64,000 nt of DNA from Carya illinoinensis (Eukaryota; Streptophyta; Magnoliopsida; Fagales; Juglandaceae), in NCBI RefSeq assembly GCF_018687715.1, contig NC_056760.1, positions 4,253,501 through 4,317,500 on the forward strand, in the 5' to 3' direction. Every line of letters starts with the position of its first letter. Within the stretch, counting starts at the first letter, position 1. Position numbers and translations under genes: made by a program. Below the pieces are notes generated by a model that made no database searches, was not told the DNA's origin, and saw only the letters and a program-made list of their open reading frames with translations. Shown in pieces: positions 13,459-25,803 of this stretch.

Positions 13459-13659
13459 CACGTGTTGATGGCTTTAGATTGATGGGCTAAAATTTTGGTG
13501 GAATGGTACTGCCAAATTACGAGCTGTTTTGTGACAAAATATGTTCGTTGAAAAGTCTCTCTCTCACATTTTTTTTTTATTTTTTATTTTTTGGCGTTTT
13601 AGTGCGTTGCTAAAAATTCCTTCCTAGCCCACCTCGCTTAGTCTTCCTTCCAATGGTCC
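11359..13659. other. Intergenic DNA of unit 1, aligned to unit 2
   Basis: AT-rich DNA without genes. It aligns with 31005-31696 and then 40193-42800 of unit 2. Near 12040-12060 (TATATTCACAG) it shows the empty site of the CACTA element found in unit 2. It lacks the 246-bp MITE, the tandem duplications and the roughly 400-bp insertion seen in unit 2. TA-rich runs occur at about 11435-11465 and 13420-13456. Confidence 0.7.
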
Positions 13660-13804
13660 ATGGTGTGCGCAAATTAATTGGGTTCCATGAAATGGTGTGC
13701 GCAAATTAATTGGGTTTCATGAAGTGCTTGACTAGTTACAGTCTAATCTCCAGCATATATAGCCATATGCCCATCCTGGCGGCCTGATCTATTCTCTATA
13801 AAAG
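13660..13804 (+). promoter_or_regulatory. Glucanase A promoter with 32-bp tandem duplication, W-box and TATA box
   Basis: A TATA box, TATAAAAG, lies at 13797-13804, about 100 bp before the ATG. Upstream, a 32-bp unit starting ATGGTGTGCGCAAATTAATT is present twice in tandem (13660-13691 and 13692-13723); glucanase C has it once. A W-box-like TTGACT follows at about 13729, a WRKY-binding core typical of defence-gene promoters. Regulation by WRKY factors is inference. Confidence 0.6.
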
Positions 13805-13899
13805 GGCATGAGCTAAGTAGCGTTTCTAAGCATAGTAATTGCTTTCCTTCCTCGCCAGCTGCTTTACTTTTCCTTTATCCTCAAAGATTTCCTCCACAT

Positions 13900-13989
13900 A
13901 TGGCTACATCTCATTCAATCAGGAAATGCCCATCCATGGTGTCCATAATGCTACTACTCTTAGGGATGCTAATGGCTGGCCTGGACATT

Positions 13990-14043
<54 letters not shown>

Positions 14044-15931
14044 TAGCTAGTAGAATAACAACCTCAATATAAGATCAAATTGTAGTTTTTTTTAAAGAGT
14101 TTTTTTTTTTTTAAAGAGATTTTTTTTTAATATATATATATATATATATAAACTACAATTTGATTTCTTTTCGGCGGCTAATGGTCGCCCAGGGGGAGGG
14201 CAACTAGTGTAGCTTTTAATTCTCTCTGAGTATGACCATAAAGGTCCGACTCGCTAAGGTATATTCAATTTGATCTATAGCTATATTAATCTCATGTGGA
14301 GCAGCCCGTTACCTCAACTCGCTAAGGTACCAATATGCAAAGCTTTCTAAGACTTACAAGCCGTTTCAAACTTGTAACCTCAATTAGGAAAGAAAGGGAA
14401 GAATGATCTCTTAACCTTTTACCAACTAGACGACCACCTTAGCGATCAACTTATAATTACTGATCTTATAATATAAACCTCGTTATAAGTCGTACCACCC
14501 TGAATTATATAACATGCAGCTTGAAAATTAAAATCGGTAACAAGAGTTCATTTTCGAAAATGTAGAGCAGCACTGGATGCATGCATGTATGCTACTTAAA
14601 GTACTTGGCGTTCATGTGTTAATCATGCATGACAATAATCAAATATTGACAGTAGCAAGATACGTACAAGGTCAACTAATTTCAAAACAGTAGCTTTCAT
14701 CAGGATATTTACATATCTGATCTAAACCTGCATGTTGAATTTCATGGCGCCGATCTCGATCGACAAACGTATGTCGACAAACGTACGTACGACGTCCCAT
14801 ATAATATGCATGCACGCATCTTATCATGTGCGGAAAGTCTGGTCACTCATGTACCAAATTAATACTATTCGATTTATACCATATTTCTCATTTACATGAA
14901 CAAAATCTCATTTTCAACATGACCGGCCATATGATCTGGGGATGAGGACATAATTAAAATTAAACATGTTTTTTCAATCTAACGCAGCTGCGCAGATTGG
15001 TGTTTGTTATGGAATGCTTGGAAACAACTTACCACCACCAGGAGAAGTTGTGGGGCTCTATAAACAATACAACATCCGAAGAATGCGACTATATGGCCAA
15101 AACCAAGCTGCTCAGCAAGCCCTCAGAGGCACCAACATCGAACTCATGCTGGGTGTCCCGGATGAAGAGCTTCAAGGCATTGCTTCAAATCAAGCCACTG
15201 CAAATGCATGGGTCCGAAACAATGTGCAAAATTATGGGAATGTGAATTTCAAGTACATTGCGGTTGGTAATGAAATAAAGCCAAACGGTCCATATGCACG
15301 GTTTCTTCTCCCTGCCATGCAAAACATTCAAACTGCAATTTCTAATGCTGGCCTGGGGAACAAAATCAAGGTTTCCACTGCTACTTTTACAGCTGCTCTC
15401 GGAGAGTCCTACCCTCCATCAAGAGGCTCCTTCAATTCCGAATACCAAGCACTTCTTGGTCCCATCATCCGTTTCTTAGTGAACCACAACTCCCCATTAC
15501 TCGTTAACATCTACCCATATTTCAGTTACATTGGCAACTCTGCTAGCATTCGTCTTGAGTATGCTCTTTTCACTTCTCCACAAGTTGTGGTGCAGGACGG
15601 CCAGTACGGGTACCGTAACCTTTTCGATGCCATTTTGGATGCCTTCTATTCGGCACTAGAAAGGGCCGGCGGGGGGTCTTTGCGGATCGTCGTTTCCGAG
15701 ACCGGTTGGCCGTCCGGTGGAGGGCAGGCGACAAACCTTAATAATGCAAGAACTTACAACACGAACTTGGCTAAGCATGTGAAGGGAGGAACTCCAAAGA
15801 AGCCCGGTAGCCCTATAGAAACTTACGTGTTTGCCATGTTTGATGAGAACCAGAAGACTCCAGATTATGAGAAATATTGGGGGCTGTTTTTACCGAATAA
15901 AACGCCTAAATACGGTATTGATTTCAGTTAA
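13900..15931 (+). CDS. Glucan endo-1,3-beta-glucosidase, GH17 (glucanase A)
   Basis: Hydrolyses beta-1,3-glucan (callose or fungal wall glucan); PR-2 class. Exon 1 is 13900-13993 and exon 2 is 14988-15931, with GT-AG junctions and the intron placed inside the signal-peptide region as usual in this family. The product is 345 aa. Residues 1 to about 32 form a signal peptide (basic start, [12 protein letters not shown] core); the mature protein begins near AQIGVCYG. The proton donor is Glu127 in VGNEIKP and the nucleophile Glu269 in [10 protein letters not shown]. It stops right after YGIDFS, so the C-terminal vacuolar extension of basic class I enzymes is absent and secretion to the apoplast is predicted. 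The intron opens with a long TC run. It is nearly identical to glucanase C and more distantly related to glucanase B. Confidence 0.93.
13995..14040. repeat. (TC)23 microsatellite in glucanase A intron
   Basis: A pure TC run starting just after the GT of the donor site of exon 1. The same place in glucanase C has a shorter run (43109-43128), so the locus is polymorphic between paralogs. Confidence 0.9.
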
Positions 15932-18450
15932 GAATACCATGTTTAGGAAGTAGTCAGATCAGTCGAATAAACTATAAGACTAGGACGAGACTCTTCCACG
16001 AAGTAGTACTCATGTTTTATGATATTGTGAATAAGAGAAGTCAAACCTGGACTTTTCCTTCGGTATAACTATGAGAACAGCTTTGGGTTGCATTACTACT
16101 ATATATAGCTAGCTGATGTCAGGAACTCGAGTTTCTGTGTTTGTACCCATAAATGTTGTCTTCATGATAAAAATAGTATATTTTCCTTTCTATACTAATC
16201 ACTTACAAAAACCCAGACGCTTTACTTATTCTACGATAATAGGAATTGTAGAATAAGTAAAGCAAGCCCCATAAGGAACTTGGATCCCTTTCCTCCCACT
16301 CGCAAATTAATCATATGATTCATAACAGTATACCCTTCTGAAAAGAGCTTTCCAAGGAATAAATTCTTCTTTAAGAAGTCATGAACACCAATTTAATTGG
16401 ATAATTCTTGATGATTACATAAGATAAAGATAGTAACAGTAAACTTGGAAATCGGACCATGAAATTTATATAAGTAAATCATGAGGCGTCACATAAGGGA
16501 AAGAAACTTTTAGTTTAATAATACGATTTAAATTAATTTTGATATTGATCAACCGTAAAAATTGGGTCCAAATAGTTCTAAACAAGAAATGAGACATCGA
16601 ATCAGGATCTAAGACTATTAAGGATGAGATTCAGCCGGTCCAAACTGGTTATTTTTAGATCAGATTGATCGGATCGGTCCTGTCCGGTCTCGGTCTAATT
16701 TTGGAGTGATTGAATTTATTTGGTTTGGCCTGCAGTTTATGAGTTTTTCATCTCGAACGAGACCAAATTAAAAATAAAATAAAAAATATAATTTATATAT
16801 ATTATTTATATAAATAATTGTATAAATTAATTATATATATCACAATATTACATAAGTATTATATTCTTTAATGTATAACTATAATATATAGTACTACTAT
16901 ATATTAATATATTAACATATTATAAGAGTTATAGTATAAATTATAGTATATGTATAAATTTATAATAGTATTAGTATAGTTAACTTAATAAGTTAGTATT
17001 AAATCACTATAACTACATAGAGTATTATTTAATATAGTATTACCAATTTATCACTAGCATATAGTATATTAGTAATACTACTAGTATAGTTGTTAATTAT
17101 AATATTGGAACTAAGTCTATAACTATATTTATTTAGATCAATGTATTGTTATATTCTTTAATGTATAACTATAATATATAGTACTACTATTTATTAATAA
17201 TTATACAATTTATTATGTAATTCTCAATTAATAAGTCATTTAATTTTAAATCTCGATCCATCACCTGGACCAGACCGTGCTCACCCCTATCTGAGAAAGA
17301 TGGTGGGTAGGTGGGAGAGAAAAGATAATAAAGTAATTAGCGCGTGATAAATGATATTTGCAATCGTAGAGCGTGCAAAACCTCGTGCAATTTTTTTGAA
17401 AAAGATAAGTAAATAAAAAACCTGTCTGAAAAAAAAAATTAATTTTTTAATAACGGATTCAACTATTTTTCAAAACGATTATGCGGCGCTTGCGCACTCC
17501 ATGACTATATATAGCATTACTCGGCTAGACAAAATCTACACTCAGACGAAAGACTCAAGTTGAAATAAACTCAACTCATCTGAACAACTTATCTCAAACC
17601 AATTATTAATGAGACTCACTACTTTTTAACTTCTCATAAAAATGTTAAACTTATCACAATCTATTTCATATATTTCAATTTAAAAAGTTAAACTCATTTC
17701 AATTTAAAAAAGTTTTAACTCATCTCAATGAGATCCACAAATACTACTATTTACACCTTATCTCCGGTGTATTATTTAATTTCTATCTTGATGATTTGAT
17801 CTAACATTCATCAATCTCTTTCCTCATTTTTCTTTTGGCCTCAAACGTGAAATCCAAGTCAACTTAACTGAAATCGAAACTTTCAATTTTTTTAGTTTTG
17901 GTTTTGTCCAGTCGGATTTTTCTAATTTTGCGGATTATCTATATTAGTAATAATATGATCTTTATATATATATATATATATTAAACTATTAGTCTATTTA
18001 TATTATAGTATAAATATATTATTTTATAATAATTAACACATTAGTATAGTGTTGAATTTAATTATAGTCTATATAAGTTATAGACTTTTTATATGAGTAA
18101 TGCTATATACAGTCACTTTTGTGTACTCTCTGCGCACTCCACTGATATAATGGAATGTGTAAAAATATATTTACAAAAAAAATATATATATTATAATTTA
18201 TTATGTCAAAGATATATTTATCATTGATATATATATATATATATAAAGTAAGTTTGTATTAATAACTTAATATTAATGTTTATGTTTAAAATTAAAATTT
18301 TATGTTATATTAGTTTTATATTATAAGTTTAAAATTTATAAGTTATATTAATTAGCAATTTAACATATAATATATATAATACAATATAAAAAATTATAAT
18401 ATATATATATATATCGGTCTTGTTCAGTTTAAATCAGTTTTCAAAATAAA
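15932..18450. other. Glucanase A 3' flank and AT-rich intergenic DNA
   Basis: No gene. The first few hundred bases are the glucanase A 3' UTR and flank; they align with 44932-45004 plus 46871 onward after glucanase C. 16620-17290 and 17870-18446 contain CCGGTCC-type termini around AT-rich cores; one end reads GTGCTCACCCCTA-like, which suggests decayed hAT-type MITEs. 17555-17755 is another AT-rich MITE-like block. Alignment with unit 2 stops near 18446 (49340 in unit 2), which marks the unit boundary. Confidence 0.6.
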
Positions 18451-18849
18451 GTTCTTCCTCTAATTTCTCTCTTTCTTTTGGTAGAAAGCGTTTTTCTGTC
18501 AGATGATACTTAATTCGATGGAACAAGAAAATGGAGAAAACATATCAAGAAAATCACAATATACTCTATATCTAATGGGTGAACCTAAGCATAATCAATT
18601 ACAACCGTTTGCCACAATAAACCTTTTTTTCCTTTTCACTCTCTCGAATCAAAAACATCTCCACCAAGGTTCCTCGTTTTCTATGATTTGTTTCGTTCTT
18701 TGGAAACCATTTAACACAATGATGTATATTTTATATATTTAAACCTTTTTTACAAAATATTGTGTTCTACGGTAATAAGGTGCACTAAAGCAAGTTCGAA
18801 AGAGAGTCGTGTGTTTGTAACTTTTTTTGTATTCTTCCACGTGCCTTAC
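18450..18849. other. Left end of duplicated block, with a deletion junction
   Basis: 18450-18495 matches 59395-59438, and from 18496 onward the sequence matches 61277 onward. The 1.8 kb between those points is missing here. The two parents share CT(A/G)TCA at the join (18496-18501). No functional gene is encoded in this piece. Confidence 0.7.
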
Positions 18850-19121
18850 GTCAGGGTTGATCTCTTCAGATTTATGCCGGAACCAATCTGCTTGGGCAGT
18901 TGATATAACTTCAGGGTAAGACCCACCGCCAGAATCTAAAAAGTACAGGTATACCACTGGTGACTTTGGACCATCTGATGATGAGACTTAGAGAACATAG
19001 TTTGATACACTAGGCCAAAGTTCTTTAGGACCATTTTTGGAAAAAGATAGTGCATTATGGTCAATCTCGTGTTTCATCAACTCCAGACGATGTGTGCCTC
19101 TGAAGCTACATGCTTCTGCTC
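18850..19121 (-). pseudogene. Purple acid phosphatase fragment, PAP28-like, one exon
   Basis: A 272-bp exon flanked by an AG acceptor and a GTAAGG donor. It encodes the metallophosphatase stretch with [34 protein letters not shown] and [12 protein letters not shown], which I recognise as the PAP28/PAP16 type of purple acid phosphatase. CAA has become TAA after SNYVL, so it is disabled. The last two exons, present in the copy at 60657-61898, are deleted here, and no N-terminal exons are found. Its sister copy has the same exon without this stop but with a different lesion. Confidence 0.75.
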
Positions 19122-19286
19122 CTGCCAAATATTATGGTCACATTAGAGACAAGATAAGATCAAATTCTTTTAATTCCCTCTCCCCACCCCCCAAAAAAGT
19201 TTGTAAAATCTCCGATGAGATGATATCGACATAGCTGCATATTAACGTGATATCACTTTCTATATTAATTGCAAATTCAAAGAACT

Positions 19287-19608
19287 ACGATTACTTACTG
19301 GTAACCTTAAAAGCACATATATTACTCAATCTAACCAAGGAAAATAATCACAAAGGCCAGTGTTTTATCAAACAAAGGGAGTGCAGCAATAATAGGAAAC
19401 ATATCAAGTACAATAAATTGATTTCGGAGCAGCCCAGAGAGTCTCACCGTTTACACTATCAAGTATCAGCCACAGAAGAGCACCATTGAATTTACCTAAA
19501 AGAAGAACGTAAATTAATCGAAGAAAGAAAAAGTCAAAGCATCTAAATTGAGAATTGACCCACTTCACGGCCTTGATAGTACATAAATCCTACTGACATT
19601 GCTATCGA
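19287..19608. repeat. About 320-bp block shared with 52582-52903 and 62047-62366
   Basis: Starts ACGATTACTTACTGG and ends GACATTGCTATCGA. The same block lies upstream of the IQD gene and in the second phosphatase/RECA3 block. It is non-coding as far as I can see. Here it ends at the fusion with RECA3 intron 5. Confidence 0.85.
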
Positions 19609-20830
19609 GGGTTCCATGTATCTCCCGTCCACTTGCCTACGTAGGTTTTCGAGGGTTGGGTATCAATAGGGGATGTCAGGGCGGTAGTCCATCTGACCTT
19701 TATGGTTTGCTTTTCCCACCTTTGGGTTGCTTCTTGGGCGGGCTTTGCTAATGGGCCAAGTGTTCTTGAATCAGAGGCCCACTGACTCCTTTTAGAGGAG
19801 GGTCGCTGGGCTTTGGTCGGGTTCTCTGATTCACTCTCTAGAGATCCCTTGTGAGCTTGCGATACGGGCGAGGGGAGGGGGATTTTATGATTTTTTCCTG
19901 GGGACAATTTGGGTTTTGGGGGAAGGGGGGGTTCAACTTTGAGTACTTTCACTGTCCTTAACCAATTCTCTTTTCAGTAGAATTCATTTTCGTTATGAAT
20001 GAGAATTTCTACCCATTGTTGTAGTTATTATTACCTTTTTGTTGTTTTAGGAAAACAAGTTAACAGCTCCAGGTGGCAATATCTTCTGTTACTCTGTTAT
20101 TGGAGCCTATACCATTACAACTTTCTATTTCATCCTGTTAACCTATATATTGTTCTGCATGTTTGGCCTTTCAGGTAGCTGCCCTTATCCCCCAATGTGA
20201 GCTTGATCAAACGATAGGCGGTACCTTCAAAGATGAACAATCGAGAACAATGACTCAAGCACTTAGAAAAATTCATTACTCATTAAGCCAATCTCGAACT
20301 CTTATTGTTTTTCTTAATCAGGTGGTTGTCGGTATGCTAAGTCATTTTTAACATTTCTTTTTATATGTTATAACATGTATCTTTCCAGTTATGGCAAGGA
20401 GTGATGCCACTTTCCTTTCGTTATTATCTTGTATGTTCAGGTTCGGTTAAGTCTGAGATTAGGGCAAGGTTTTGGACGAGTGGATGAGGTCACATGTGGT
20501 GGAAATGCATTGAAATTCTATGCATCTGTACGACTGAAGATGATAGGAAAAGCATTGCTCAAGACGGAGGATAGGTCAATCTCATCTTCTATGTTCTTTT
20601 TACTTTTTTGAGATTTTTTCCATTTCATGTTCTATTATTATCTCGTAGACCTGTTTCCTCTCCAGCCGTTTGAGGTTGTATTGTATTATTTAAATAATTT
20701 TTTCCTCGAAAATATCTTACTTTTTAGGTAACTGGTCTTGGGGTTTGCGTCCAAGTTGTGAAAAATAACCTGGCACCTTCGATGAAAATGGCTGAACTGG
20801 GAATACAATTTGGGAGAGGCTTTTGCTGTG

Positions 20831-20853
20831 AGTCTGAGGTCTTGGACTTGGCT
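20831..20853. repeat. Left copy of 23-bp duplication flanking the Copia element
   Basis: Starts AGTCTGAGGTCTTGG and ends TTGGCT. It is repeated exactly at 26296-26318, immediately after the 3' LTR. Intact RECA3 has it once. Confidence 0.9.
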
Positions 20854-21223
20854 TGTGAAGGTCCCTCCATGTGTTGCTTATACTTTGCCCATGTGCTCAT
20901 GTGTTGTCCATGTGGTGATGTTCCTCACATGTGCTTCTATGTAAATTAAGCATTGCATTCTAGTATATATGTGGAGGGAGAGGAGCTCATCCTGGAGAAG
21001 AGAGTGAAGTGAGAAGTGTGTGTAGTTCCATTTGAGATAGAGAGTTGTTTTGAATATAGTGTTTTCGCTCAGTGAAGTGAGAAGTGTGTGTAGTTCCATT
21101 TGAGATAGGGAGTTGTTTTGAATATAGTGTTTCCGCTCAGTGGATGTAGGCAAATTGCCGAACCACTTAAATATTGTCTCTATTTATTCTGTGTTTATTT
21201 TCTGGGCAGCTGTAGGCACAATA
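20854..21223 (+). repeat. 5' LTR of the Copia element
   Basis: 370 bp. Relative to the 3' LTR it has lost one T in the TGTTG terminus and ends CACAATA rather than CACAACA. It lacks about 40 bp around the TCTCTTAAATAGGAG region, and it carries an extra tandem copy of about 65 bp (GAAGTGAGAAGTGTGTGTAG... at about 21006 and 21074). Confidence 0.88.
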
Positions 21224-21225
21224 AT

Positions 21226-21236
21226 TGGTATCAGAG
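21226..21236 (+). other. Primer-binding site (initiator Met tRNA)
   Basis: TGGTATCAGAG, two bases after the 5' LTR, matches the complement of the 3' end of plant initiator tRNA-Met, the usual primer of plant Copia elements. Confidence 0.9.
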
Positions 21237-21789
21237 TTTCGGTTCGTGCTATCCAGAAAATTGCAGTTGATCGAAATCAACTTTTGATCACACCACAACG
21301 TTCCTCTCGTCAAGACGGATCCGTTGTCTCAAACGGCATCGAAAACGAACATCGGAGGAGCCCGCACGCGCCTCTAGAAGTTGGAGAGTGTGATTCACGC
21401 GCCTCAGTCACAGCCAGAGGAAGAAAACGACTGAAACACACGCGTCCACACGCCTCGGAGGTTGAAGACGCGTGAGTTACACGTCCCCACGCCCTACAGA
21501 GCTTCTACGCGTGTTCTACCCACACCTCACGCGCCCCCAAGCGCACAAAGGAGCTGTTGCGCGTGCACTCCACGCGCCCACGCACCGACCAGACGCCCTA
21601 CTCAACGCGTGTATCCCACGCGCCAGTGATCTGCACCGTTCGTTTTTCATAACCTTGTTGGGCTTGATCTAAGCCATTTGGAGTTCGATTTCAACGATCA
21701 AATAGTGCTTTCCAACTATTTGGATTATTCCAGACTCATCCGTATAGTTAGAATTTTAAAATTTTTTGTTAAAATTTTTCTAAATTCAT

Positions 21790-24700
21790 ATGGAATGTGG
21801 AGGAGATAGGAACTCTGGAAATCTCAGTAGTTCTGGGTGTAGGTCCATAGTGTCAAATGGTAAGTTTGAAATTGAAAAGTTCAATGGAACTAACAACTTT
21901 TGCATGTGGCAATGTGAAGTTATGGATGTTTTGATCCAACAAGAGTTAGATATTGCGTTGGACAATAAACCAGATGATATAATTGAACAGGATTGGAAGA
22001 AGCTTAATACCCAAGCTTGTAGTATAATCCGGTTATGCCTTGCCAAAGAACAAAAGTATTTTGTCATAAGAGAGACAAATGCTAAGATACTTTGGCAGAA
22101 ATTAGAGGATAAGTTCATGAAGAAGAGCATTGAAAGCCGTTTACACTTGAAGAAAAAGCTCTTCAGATTCCAATTTCGTGAAGATAATTCTATGTCTGAA
22201 CATCTGAATAATTATAACCAAATTCTTGCTGATTTGTTAAATTTGGATGTTGAAATCGAAGATGAAGATAAAGTTTTACTTTTGTTAAATTCCTTGCCTG
22301 ATACATATGAGTATTTAATTACTACTCTAATGTATGGGAAGGAAAATATTAATTTTGACGATGTATCTAGTTCTTTAATTAGCAATGAGTACCGTAGAAA
22401 AGATAAGTAGGTACAACTAGATACATCAAGTGAAGTGCTAATAGCAAGAAGGAGACCACAGTCAAGGTATCTCGGAGAAAAGAAAGGTTTTCAATCAAAA
22501 ACCCGAGCCACATCACGTGATTCATCAGTCGGAAGAAAGCTCGCCAGAAACAAGCGTTCCTTTTGTCACAACAAAGGATATTGGAAGAAAGATTGTCCCA
22601 AGCTGAAGGGACAACAAGAGAATCAACCCTTCACAGCCAATGTCGTGGACATAGATGATGATTAAGATTTTTTCTTGATAAGTTCATCATCCATTTGTCA
22701 TTCTGATGAATGGATTATGGATTCTGGATGTACCTATCACATGTGTCCCAATCGGGACTGGTTTACTGACTTCACAAAGATTAAGGGTGGAGCAGTACTT
22801 ATGGGCAATGATAATGCCTGTAAGACTCAGGGAATAGGTAGCATTCGGTTAAAGCTGCACGATGGCAGCGTCAAGACTCTGACAGAAATTCGGTACGTTT
22901 CGGACTTACGAAAGAATCTCATCTCACTGGGATCTCTGGATTCAAATGGATTCAGAATCACAATTGAAGACAGAACTCTCAAAGTACTAATGGGAGTTCA
23001 GGTGGCTATGAAGGGTTTGAGGCGAGGAAACTTGTACTTCTTGCAAGGAAGTACTGTTGATGGAAGAGCTTCCACAGGCTTTGAGAAGCTAGATGAGACT
23101 GATGCCGACACCTCCAGTCTGTGGCATATGCGTATGGGACATGCAGGAGAAAAAACTTTGTAAACACTAGTGAAGCAAGGCTTGCTCAAAGGTGCCAAGA
23201 CTGGTAAACTGTCTTTCTATGAGCACTGTGTATTGGGGAAGCAGAGGCGGATTAAGTTTGGAACCTCTGTACACAATACACAGAGAATTGTATGTACACT
23301 CCAATGTTTGGGGACCTACCCAAAATGCATCTTTGGGAAGTAAACATTGGTTTGTAACTTTTGTAGATGATTATTCTCGTCGTGTGTGGGTATATACGAT
23401 GAAGAATAAAGATGAAGTGTTGCAAATCTTCCTTGATTGGAAGAAAATGGTTGAGACTCAGACCGACAGAAAGATCAAGTGGTTTAGATCTGATAATGGA
23501 GGTGAATACACTTCAAATCCCTTCATGGAAGTATGCGGGAGAGAGAGAATTGTCAGACACTTTATAGTATGAGGTATGCCGCAGCAGAATGGTGTGGCAG
23601 AACGAATGAATCGTACTTTACTAGAGAAAGTGCGATGTATGTTGCTGGATGCTGAATTCAGTAAATAATTTTGGACTGAAGCTGTGACATATGCCTGCCA
23701 CCTCATCAACCGACTACCCGCAGCCGCCAATGATGGGAAGACACCCACTAAAATGTGGAGAGGTACACATGCTACTGATTATGATTTTTTACACGTTTTC
23801 GGATGTCCTGCTTACTATCATGCTAAAGAAAGTAAGCTTGATTCTAGAGCCAAGGAATCAAAATTCTTGGGCTTTAGTATTGGTGTAAAAGGGTATAGAC
23901 TTTGATGCATAAAGTCTAAAAAGGTGATCATTAGTAGAGATATTACATTTAACGAATCTGAGATGCTTAAGTCACATAAGCATAAAGATTCTAATAAAGG
24001 CAGCCATGATAGCGAAACACCTGGTGATTCGCAAAAGGTGGAGTTTTCCACTCGAAAAGGATTCAGGAGAAACAAATGGAGAGCACGGACAAGATGAGGT
24101 TGATAGTCCAGTCACAGTACCTCCAATACAACCTGAATCAATAGCAACTAACAGACTGAGATTAGAGAAACATGTACCGACACATTTTGCAGACTATGTG
24201 ACATATGCATTACCAGCTGAAGGGGGTGAGAGATCCCAACCACTTACAGAGAAGTCATACAGTCCAGTGAACAAGTTGAATGGGCAAAGGCAATGAATGA
24301 AGAGATGCAGTCTCTTCACCAGAACCAGACTTGGGAGCTTGTGCCGCTTCCAAAAGGAAAGAAGATAATTGGCTGTAAGTGGATCTTCAATCAGAAAGAT
24401 AATCAAGCTGCTAAAAATGGATTGTGATACAAAGTTAGGTTGGTAGCCAAGGGCTACACTCAGACAGAGGGCATTGACTACAGCAGTGAAGTATTCTCTC
24501 TTGTTGTGAAGCATTCATCCATTCGGATATTGCTAGCTTTGGTTGCACAATATGATCTTGAGTTAGCACAGCTTGATGTAAAGACAGGTTTCTTACATGG
24601 TGATCTGGAAGAGGAGATTTACCTGTCTCAACCAGAAGGATTCAAAGAAGCTGGCAAAGAAAATTGGGTATGCAGTCTGAAGAAGTCTCTCTATGGCTTG

Positions 24701-25803
24701 AAGCAGTCATCTCGGCAATGGTACAAGCGTTTCGACCGCTTTATGATGGATCTGAAATACACTCGTTGCCAATACGATCATTGTGTATATTTTAAAAAAC
24801 TTGCAAATGGATCTTTCATTTATTTGCTTTTATATGTAGATGATATATTAATTGCATGTAAAAGCAAGGGGGAGATAAATCACTTAAAAACTCGGTTAAG
24901 TCATGAGTTTGACATGAAAGATCTGTGAGAAGTTCGAAGAATACTGGGGATGGAGATCAGCAGAGATAAGGTGAAAGGTATAGTTCACCTTACTCAGAAG
25001 CAGTATCTGAAAAGAATACTGCAACGCTTCAACATCGACTCAAAGACGAAGCCGGTGAATACTCCTATGGCCCCATATTTCAAGCTTAATGCATTGCAGT
25101 CCCTTAAAACCGATGAAGAGCGGGACTACATGAGAAATGTCCCATATGCAAGTGTCGTTGGAAGCTTAATGTATGCCATGGTGTGTACACGACTTGATAT
25201 CTCCCAGGCCGTTAGCTTAGTTAGTCGCTATATGCATAATCCTGGAAAGACTCATTGGCATGCAACTAAGTGGATTTTACGGTATATTTTAAAAACCGTA
25301 GATATTGATTTGAAATTCGAGAAGAGTGAAGATAGTCTAGTAACTGGGTATGTTGACTCAGACTATGCAGGTGATTTTGACAAACGCCGATCGACAACTT
25401 GATATGTGTTCAGTATGGCTGGAGGACCAGTTAGTTGGCGATCAATTTTGTAGTCTGCAATTGCACTATCATCCACTGAGGCTGAGTATATGGCTGTAAC
25501 GGAAGCCGTGAAAGAAGCCATTTGGTTATAGGGATTGGTAACAGACTTGGGCTTGAAGCAGCAAGAGGTTACTGTTTACTGTGACAGTCAAAGTGCAATT
25601 CATTTGACCAAGAATCAAGTATATCACTCTCGAACAAAATATATAGATGTCCGTTTCCACTTCGTACGTGAGATATTGGAAAAATGGGACATTCTACTTT
25701 AGAAGATTGGCACTGAAGATAATCCAGCAGATATGTTGACGAAAGTCGTCACTGGGATCAAGTTCAACCACTGTTTGGACTTGATTAATATCTCATACTG
25801 CTG
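21790..25803 (+). pseudogene. Copia gag-pol polyprotein, disabled
   Basis: Domain order is that of Ty1/Copia: gag (21790-22410), zinc knuckle (about 22555-22600), protease with MDSGCTYHMC (about 22715), pre-integrase and integrase (about 23100-23700), reverse transcriptase with YVDD (about 24830), RNase H (about 25350-25800). Disabling changes include in-frame stops at 22408, 22663, 23161, 23570 and several in the RNase H region, plus a frame change near 23292. The zinc knuckle has lost its first Cys and its His (CHNKGYWKKDC). The first integrase acidic residue is changed (HSNVWGP, usually HSDxWGP). Several stops are TAG or TGA where CAG, TGG or CGA is expected, as from deamination of methylated cytosines. 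Confidence 0.9.

Noticed and set aside
21140..21672. Open frames in the Copia leader (GC-rich ACGCG region)
   Set aside because: They lie between the primer-binding site and gag, with no conserved motif; leader sequence rather than an extra gene.
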